A DNA stretch of 29,111 nt from an uncultured Eubacterium sp. (GTDB lineage: Bacteria > Bacillota > Clostridia > Lachnospirales > Lachnospiraceae). Below are positions 24,745-29,111 of the stretch, piece by piece; position 1 is the first letter of the stretch; each line of letters begins with the position of its first letter. The stretch spans positions 1-29,111 of the forward strand of contig CAPAOV010000030.1 in the NCBI GenBank assembly GCA_948579355.1, read 5' to 3'. Both the position numbers and the translations under genes were made by a program. A model generated the notes under the pieces. That model did not search any database and was not told the origin of the DNA. It saw nothing but the letters and a program-made list of their open reading frames with translations.

Positions 24745-24834
24745 ACTCACAGAGGGACATAGCGAAAAGGAAGAAATTATGAATAGGCGTTGCAAAATAC
24801 AATTTTATGATTGTATCAAGGAGGGGACTCCCAT

Positions 24835-24866
24835 AAAAAAGGACTTAGTCATTTTAAACTAAGTCC
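24835..24866 (-). terminator. Intrinsic terminator of the tRNA-Leu gene
   Basis: A perfect 9-bp stem (GGACTTAGT/ACTAAGTCC) with an 8-base loop is followed on the minus strand by TTTTTT. It lies 25 bases behind the tRNA 3' end. Confidence 0.88.
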
Positions 24867-24880
24867 ATAAAACTAACGGT

Positions 24881-24901
24881 TTTTCGTAATATGCGGATGA
24901 C
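24881..24901. repeat. tRNA-Leu 3'-end att-like repeat, right copy
   Basis: This copy overlaps the last bases of the tRNA-Leu gene and its 3' flank, and matches 23869-23889 at 19 of 21 positions. Confidence 0.5.
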
Positions 24902-24974
24902 AGGACTTGAACCTGCACGGGGGTTGCCCACTAGAACCTAAATCTAGCGCGTCTGCCAATTCCGCCACATCCGC
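24892..24974 (-). tRNA. tRNA-Leu (anticodon UAG)
   Basis: The 83-base gene begins GCGGATG and ends CATCCGC plus the discriminator A, giving a perfect 7-bp acceptor stem. The anticodon arm is CTAGA-TTTAGGT-TCTAG, which puts TAG in the anticodon, and the long variable arm of a class II tRNA is present. The T arm contains GGTTCAAGTCC. CCA is not encoded. A clear terminator follows. Confidence 0.95.
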
Positions 24975-25101
24975 AAGTGAAAATCATTATAACAGATGGG
25001 AACAGGTATGTCAAATCTGACATAATTTCAAAGAAACACAGATTTTTTCTGAAAAGGCGTGCAAAATCAGATTTATATGGTATACTAATTATAATGTAAC
25101 T

Positions 25102-25149
25102 AGTGTCTTGTCCCGTTGATTTTATTAAATATCAACGAGACGAGACACT
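25102..25149. repeat. Long 19-bp inverted repeat upstream of a small membrane peptide gene
   Basis: AGTGTCTTGTCCCGTTGAT and ATCAACGAGACGAGACACT pair over 19 positions (17 Watson-Crick, one G-U, one mismatch) around a 10-base AT loop. A TATAAT box stands at 25090-25095, so the hairpin would be the first thing in a rightward transcript. It could be a leader structure; no clear U-run follows either arm. Confidence 0.6.
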
Positions 25150-25179
25150 TGGAACAATTTGAGAAAGCAGGTGTAGAGA

Positions 25180-25305
25180 ATGAGTGCAGTAACCGCATTG
25201 GGAATTTTAGGGGCGATTGCCATCTTAGCAGTTATTATTACGGTCGTAGCAGTAGTATCTGCAGTTGCAGGTTCTGTTGATGCGATTTCTGATGAGGAAA
25301 TATAG
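25180..25305 (+). CDS. Small single-span membrane peptide (41 aa)
   Basis: This short frame encodes MSAVTALGILGAIAILAV, then IITVVAVVSAVAGSVDAISDEEI. One membrane helix of about 28 hydrophobic residues is followed by an acidic end. AGGTG about seven bases before the ATG is a fair ribosome site. The gene lies between the long hairpin and the O-antigen-ligase-type gene (81 bases downstream), on the same strand. No known family is recognised. It may be a membrane regulator or a type I-toxin-like peptide, but no antitoxin RNA is evident. Confidence 0.5.
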   Translation: MSAVTALGILGAIAILAVIITVVAVVSAVAGSVDAISDEEI

Positions 25306-25385
25306 GCAAATCTATATGAAAAGGAGAGCGGAGATATCAGTGGAATGGTGATGTCTTCGCTTTTGCTGTTGAATGGAGGACAAAA

Positions 25386-27179
25386 ATGAAAGAAAAGAGA
25401 TTGGATTCTATTTATGCGCTGCCGCTGATGTTTGTGCTGGCCGTTATTCCATTGGTGACATTCGTCACCGTATATCATACGGATATCGGCAACAATACAT
25501 GGATTGCCGGAACGGCGTTTTATGATTTCTTTTTATATTATAAATCACAACTGTTGATGCTGACAGGGCTTATTCTGGGGATTGCGACAGCGGTTTCCCT
25601 GCTGCGGGGATATCATGGCAATCTGTACGGAAAGAACAGCTATTATGCTTTGATTCCGGTAGGTATATTTGCCCTGTTCTCTTTTGTATCCGCAATGGTT
25701 TCAGAACACAGGGCAGATGCTCTATTTGGTGGATATGAGCAGTTTGAGGGACTTTTTGTTATCTTGTGTTACGTCTTTTGTTTTGTGTTTGCGTATATTT
25801 ATGTGACGGACAGGAAATGGCTGGATTTACTTTTGTATACGTTACTGATTGGTTCCTTGATTTTAAGTTTTACAGGCGCCATGCAGGCCTTTCATTTGGA
25901 TTATATGACAAATAAGAAAATGCTTCCCTTTCTTACGATGTTTTTGAAAAATGTGCCGGAGAACTTTTCTATATCGGCCAGTTTTGGCGAAGGCGTGTCA
26001 TATGCAACGCTTTACAATCCTAACTATGTGGGCACTTATGTGGCATTGGTGCTGCCGGTGACGGTTGCACTCGGGCTTTGGGGGCGTAAGCTCATTTTTC
26101 GTATTCTGGCCGGCATTTCGGCGCTGTTTCAAATAATTATGTTGTTTGGCGCCCAATCAATGACCGGACTAATCGGAGTGGCCGGAGGAGCTTTAGTTGC
26201 AATTCTCTTTCTCTTTGCCGATTTACGAAAGAACCGCCGTCTGCTCTTTGGCATAGGCGGTGTTGCGCTGCTCGCGATAGCAGGCGTGCTGGTCGGCAAG
26301 CCGGATTTGCTCCGGCAATTTACGCAAACAACCATTTCTTCCTGTAACTATACCGTCTCTTCCATTGAGACGTCAAACGATGCATTTCAGATTTTATTAG
26401 ACAATGGAAAAAGGATAGAGGGAAGAATTGCACAGGGAAAAGGTATTCATGAATGTACGCTATATGATACTGCCGGAAGTCCTTTGCCGACGGCGGGAAC
26501 TTTGGCAGCCGGACTTACGATACCGAAAGAAGAATATAAAGGAATTGCATTTTTTTCAGACAGCAAGCAGTTTTCGGAGGGTGACAAGACAATCAATTAT
26601 GATATATTACGCATCTCTGCCGGAGAAAATTACTCGTGGGAACTGTTAAAACGAAACGATAAACTGTATTATATCAACGGTGTTGGCAAATTAGACACTC
26701 TTCGCAAAGTGAAGTCTCTGGGATTTGAACACCGCTATGATTTGGCAACGAACCGGGGATATATCTGGTCGAGGACATTGCCGTTATTACAGGAAAATAT
26801 GCTGCTTGGAAAGGGAGCGGATAATTTTGTCTATGCGTTCCCGAATGATGATTACGTGGGGAAAATTAATTGTGGATTCGGAAGCCAGACGATTACCAAA
26901 CCTCATAATATGTATATGCAGATTTGGGTACAGGATGGTATGCCGGCGTGTCTCGCTTTTCTTGCCATTTTTGTTATTTTTGCCATCCGGACATTTCGTA
27001 GATGTTTTAAAAAAGGAACGCTGACGTATGCACAAAAGATACAGATAGCTGTTTTCTGTGGCAGCGCCGGATACATGACGGCAGGAATCGCCAATGATTC
27101 AACGATTTGTGTGGCGCCGATATTCTGGTGCCTGCTGGGAACAGGGATGGCGGTTTCGTGCAAAAATTGGAAAGAATAA
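25386..27179 (+). CDS. O-antigen ligase/polymerase-type (Wzy_C) membrane protein
   Basis: This 597-aa polytopic protein has about twelve membrane helices. LYNPNYVGTYVALVLP is the [G/Y]NPNYxGxYxAL signature of Wzy/WaaL-type ligases, SMTGLIGVAGGALV is another, and KPHNMYMQIWVQDGMPACLA is the PHNxYLQ...G motif of the domain. A large extracytoplasmic segment (about residues 315-500) lies before that last motif. Such proteins join or polymerise glycans on the outer face of the membrane; in Gram-positive bacteria they serve surface polysaccharide or glycoprotein assembly. GGAGGACAAAA precedes the ATG. The gene ends eight bases before the convergent AraC gene. The substrate cannot be told. Confidence 0.85.
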   Translation: MKEKRLDSIYALPLMFVLAVIPLVTFVTVYHTDIGNNTWIAGTAFYDFFLYYKSQLLMLTGLILGIATAVSLLRGYHGNLYGKNSYYALIPVGIFALFSFVSAMVSEHRADALFGGYEQFEGLFVILCYVFCFVFAYIYVTDRKWLDLLLYTLLIGSLILSFTGAMQAFHLDYMTNKKMLPFLTMFLKNVPENFSISASFGEGVSYATLYNPNYVGTYVALVLPVTVALGLWGRKLIFRILAGISALFQIIMLFGAQSMTGLIGVAGGALVAILFLFADLRKNRRLLFGIGGVALLAIAGVLVGKPDLLRQFTQTTISSCNYTVSSIETSNDAFQILLDNGKRIEGRIAQGKGIHECTLYDTAGSPLPTAGTLAAGLTIPKEEYKGIAFFSDSKQFSEGDKTINYDILRISAGENYSWELLKRNDKLYYINGVGKLDTLRKVKSLGFEHRYDLATNRGYIWSRTLPLLQENMLLGKGADNFVYAFPNDDYVGKINCGFGSQTITKPHNMYMQIWVQDGMPACLAFLAIFVIFAIRTFRRCFKKGTLTYAQKIQIAVFCGSAGYMTAGIANDSTICVAPIFWCLLGTGMAVSCKNWKE

Positions 27180-27187
27180 TGCACAGA

Positions 27188-28084
27188 TTAACTTTCCAGT
27201 ACCATTTTGCGGTATTGGGTCGGGGAGTATCCGGTCTGTTTTTTGAAGACATTGGAAAAATAATAGATGTCTTCATAACCGACTTTGCAGGCAATCGTGC
27301 AGATTGGTAAATTACCGGAAGTCAAAAGCATTTTTGCCTTTGCAATGCGAACTTTTGTCAAATAGGCAAAAATCGTCTGTCCGGTCTGCTTTTTAAAAAT
27401 ACGGTTGAGGTAGTCGAAGTTACATTCAAACTGTCGTTCAATCATGCTGCTGGAAAATTTCCGGGTATAATTGTTATTGAGTTCTTTTAATAATCGGTAA
27501 ACGATAAACGTTGAGCGTTTGATGCTTTTTTCCTGATGGGATAACAGTTGTTTCGTGAACAGGTGGGAGAGATGAATAAATAAATCCACTAACAGACACG
27601 ATGTGCGGATGTCAAAAAATTCTTTATAGCCGTTAAAATAGTGCCGTCCCTGATTGAGCAGATGGAGAGTGCTGTCATAGGCGGTATGGTCTTGGGAATG
27701 ATACCATTTAGGCAGCAGAATGGGGCCGTCCAGTCGTTTGCCCTGTAACGCCTCCATTTTGTTTTTGTTAAGATGCGTGCGCAATGTTTCCTCGTCTTCC
27801 TCTGAAAATTGAATCTCATCCATGTGAAAATGGATATAAAAATAAGTACAATGTTCGCTAATTTTATATCCGTGATGTTCTTTTCTCGGCTCTAATAAAA
27901 ACCAATCACCCTCTTCTAAATGATAGGCAATATCATCTTCCATCAGATACATATCTCCTTTTACGATAAAAAAGGCGATATATTCTTCCGGTATCCTCTG
28001 AAAGTGAATACATTTATCGACCGCTATGAAATCAAATAATTCTACCTGTGGAAATACAAACGGTTTTATTTTGGCAACATACAT
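27188..28084 (-). CDS. AraC-family transcriptional regulator
   Basis: This 298-aa protein has an N-terminal cupin sensor domain (about 15-100, with YHLEEGDWFLLEPRKEHHGY) and a C-terminal double helix-turn-helix (about 195-298). The latter has FDYLNRIFKKQTGQTIFAYL and the AraC signature IACKVGYEDIYYFSNVFKKQTGYSPTQYRK. GGGGAGG stands seven bases before the ATG. It is divergent from the beta-galactosidase gene, so it probably senses a sugar and regulates that gene. Confidence 0.93.
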   Translation of the reverse strand: MYVAKIKPFVFPQVELFDFIAVDKCIHFQRIPEEYIAFFIVKGDMYLMEDDIAYHLEEGDWFLLEPRKEHHGYKISEHCTYFYIHFHMDEIQFSEEDEETLRTHLNKNKMEALQGKRLDGPILLPKWYHSQDHTAYDSTLHLLNQGRHYFNGYKEFFDIRTSCLLVDLFIHLSHLFTKQLLSHQEKSIKRSTFIVYRLLKELNNNYTRKFSSSMIERQFECNFDYLNRIFKKQTGQTIFAYLTKVRIAKAKMLLTSGNLPICTIACKVGYEDIYYFSNVFKKQTGYSPTQYRKMVLES

Positions 28085-28206
28085 CGAACAACCTCCCCTC
28101 TGCTAATTAGTATAGCACAGTCTTATGAATCCCAAAAGAAAAAAGTAGCTATTTTATAAAAAAACTACACCATTCCCTATTGTAAAAATGGACGTTGCTT
28201 TTTATG

Positions 28207-28242
28207 CTGATATTGGGCGAAATTTTTTTGAACCTGATATTG
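28207..28242. repeat. Direct repeat CTGATATTG x2, possible AraC operator
   Basis: CTGATATTG occurs at 28207-28215 and 28234-28242, 27 bases start to start, in the divergent region between the AraC gene and the beta-galactosidase gene. Direct half-sites are typical of AraC-family operators. No clean -35/-10 pair was found in 28085-28296. Confidence 0.35.
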
Positions 28243-28296
28243 AAATATAAAACATACCAATCGTCGATTTTTGACGGACGGGAAAGGAGAGTTCAA

Positions 28297-29111
28297 GTGG
28301 GGAAAAGAATAACAGCAGGGGTTCTCACTGTCATTTTATGCATGACTTCCGTTGTGGGGACGATGCCAATAAGACAGACAAAAGCGGTAAGTGCAAAGGA
28401 AAATAAGGTGACGGACAGTGTTCCGTGGACGTCGGAACAGTTGCCGGAATTGCAGGCGGTGAAAGATGGCAGTACGGCCAATACGAAGAAGTTCACGCAT
28501 GAGGAGTGGACGGGAAAGCAAAATATTAAGGATGCGGATGGAGAGACGGTGAATGCCGCTGATGTGTATCGCATTAACGTACAGGACGCTTCGTCTTCTA
28601 CAACGCATGCCGTTCCGTATCATTCTCTGGAAAAGGCCGTTGAGGGGGCGGTGAATTATAAAAAAGAAGTTTCCGATTATGTACAATATCTGACCGGAGA
28701 CAAGGAAGCGGACTGGGATTTGGTTGTCCTGCAAAATCAGGAAGAGGCGCAGGCTGCCGAATATCAGAATTTTTATAAAAAAGAGTATGCGGCCGATGCT
28801 GCGAAAAACTGGAAGAAGAACCTGACATTACCGGCAAGCTGGACGCACTATGGGTTTGACAAACCGATTTATGCAAATGTGCAGATGCCATGGCAGAGCG
28901 CCTATGACAAAAATGTTACGGCGCCGAAAGCGCCGGAAAATTATAATCCGGTTGGGTTATATCGGAAGACATTTGACGTTAAGGATTCGATGCTTCGCGA
29001 AAACGGACGTGTCTATCTGTCCTTTCAGGGAGTGGAGTCCTGTTATTATGTCTATGTAAATGGCAAAGAAGTCGGTTACAGTGAGGATTCGTTCAGTCCG
29101 CACAGTTTTGA
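28297..29111 (+). CDS. Secreted glycoside hydrolase family 2 beta-galactosidase, 5' part
   Basis: The frame is open from a GTG at 28297 to the right edge (271 codons). AAAGGAGA six bases before GTG fixes the start. Residues 1-33 are a signal peptide (KRITAGVLTVILCMTSVVG, then a QTKAVSA cleavage region). A ~150-aa stretch leads to the GH2 sugar-binding domain: LTLPASWTHYGFDKPIY, NPVGLYRKTF, VYLSFQGVESCYYVYVNG and VGYSEDSFSPHSF match LacZ-type enzymes. The catalytic barrel is beyond the window. The signal peptide indicates an extracellular enzyme acting on galactosides such as lactose or glycan side chains. It is divergent from, and probably controlled by, the AraC gene. Confidence 0.88.
   Translation, partial: MGKRITAGVLTVILCMTSVVGTMPIRQTKAVSAKENKVTDSVPWTSEQLPELQAVKDGSTANTKKFTHEEWTGKQNIKDADGETVNAADVYRINVQDASSSTTHAVPYHSLEKAVEGAVNYKKEVSDYVQYLTGDKEADWDLVVLQNQEEAQAAEYQNFYKKEYAADAAKNWKKNLTLPASWTHYGFDKPIYANVQMPWQSAYDKNVTAPKAPENYNPVGLYRKTFDVKDSMLRENGRVYLSFQGVESCYYVYVNGKEVGYSEDSFSPHSF

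Noticed and set aside
24779..24862. 27-codon frame (MNRRCKIQFYDC...) with a fair ribosome site
   Set aside because: It runs into the tRNA terminator, is very short and has no recognisable family; chance cannot be excluded.
1..29111. CRISPR array, rRNA genes, complete insertion sequences
   Set aside because: No regularly spaced repeats, no rRNA sequence and no transposase frame were seen on either strand.

Overview
The window looks like a motile, low-GC Gram-positive gut Firmicute. Lachnospiraceae is the best guess, of the Roseburia/Agathobacter/Butyrivibrio type. Pointers are the CheC-CheD adaptation pair, a Firmicute-type LexA (SOS) box, strong AGGAGG ribosome sites, a DUF6273 secreted protein with a TPTPT linker, and a secreted family-2 beta-galactosidase divergent from an AraC regulator. 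The genus is inference.

Left part (1-20404, all leftward): a non-contractile phage-tail cassette. In order of transcription it holds an unknown 135-aa protein; an 861-aa single-chain RNA polymerase of the YonO/QDE-1 (two double-psi-barrel) type with a clear DVDGD active-site motif; an HU-like protein that has a perfect ribosome site but an ATA codon where ATG is expected; two probable tail-assembly proteins; a major tail protein with a C-terminal Big_2 Ig-like domain; holin; zinc amidase; a membrane/coiled-coil protein; a very long tape measure; a small coiled-coil protein; a distal-tail (Dit-like) protein; a 1863-aa tail-tip protein ending in a self-cleaving peptidase S74 chaperone; and a secreted DUF6273 protein that runs off the left edge. 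There is no terminase, portal, capsid or integrase in the window. The region upstream in transcription, where head genes normally sit, is host-like instead. This fits a tailocin (phage-tail-like bacteriocin) better than an intact prophage, although the left end is not seen.

Control region (20405-22683): a divergent intergenic region holds two LexA boxes, one lying between the -35 and -10 of a rightward promoter. That promoter drives a small sigma-70-like factor, followed by a DUF262 (ParB/GmrS-like) protein behind a structured leader. The proposed logic is: DNA damage removes LexA, the sigma-like factor is made, the divergent late operon is switched on, and the element's own RNA polymerase amplifies expression of tail and lysis genes. 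All links after LexA are inference.

Right part (22684-29111) is host chromosome: cheC-cheD; an AT-rich lipoprotein gene bracketed by a 21-bp imperfect repeat of the tRNA-Leu 3' end; tRNA-Leu(UAG) with its terminator; a long hairpin followed by a 41-aa membrane peptide; an O-antigen-ligase-type membrane protein; and an AraC regulator divergent from the start of a secreted beta-galactosidase.

Several element genes start on TTG or GTG with ideal Shine-Dalgarno spacing (RNA polymerase, holin, amidase, tape measure, tail tip), an odd shared feature.
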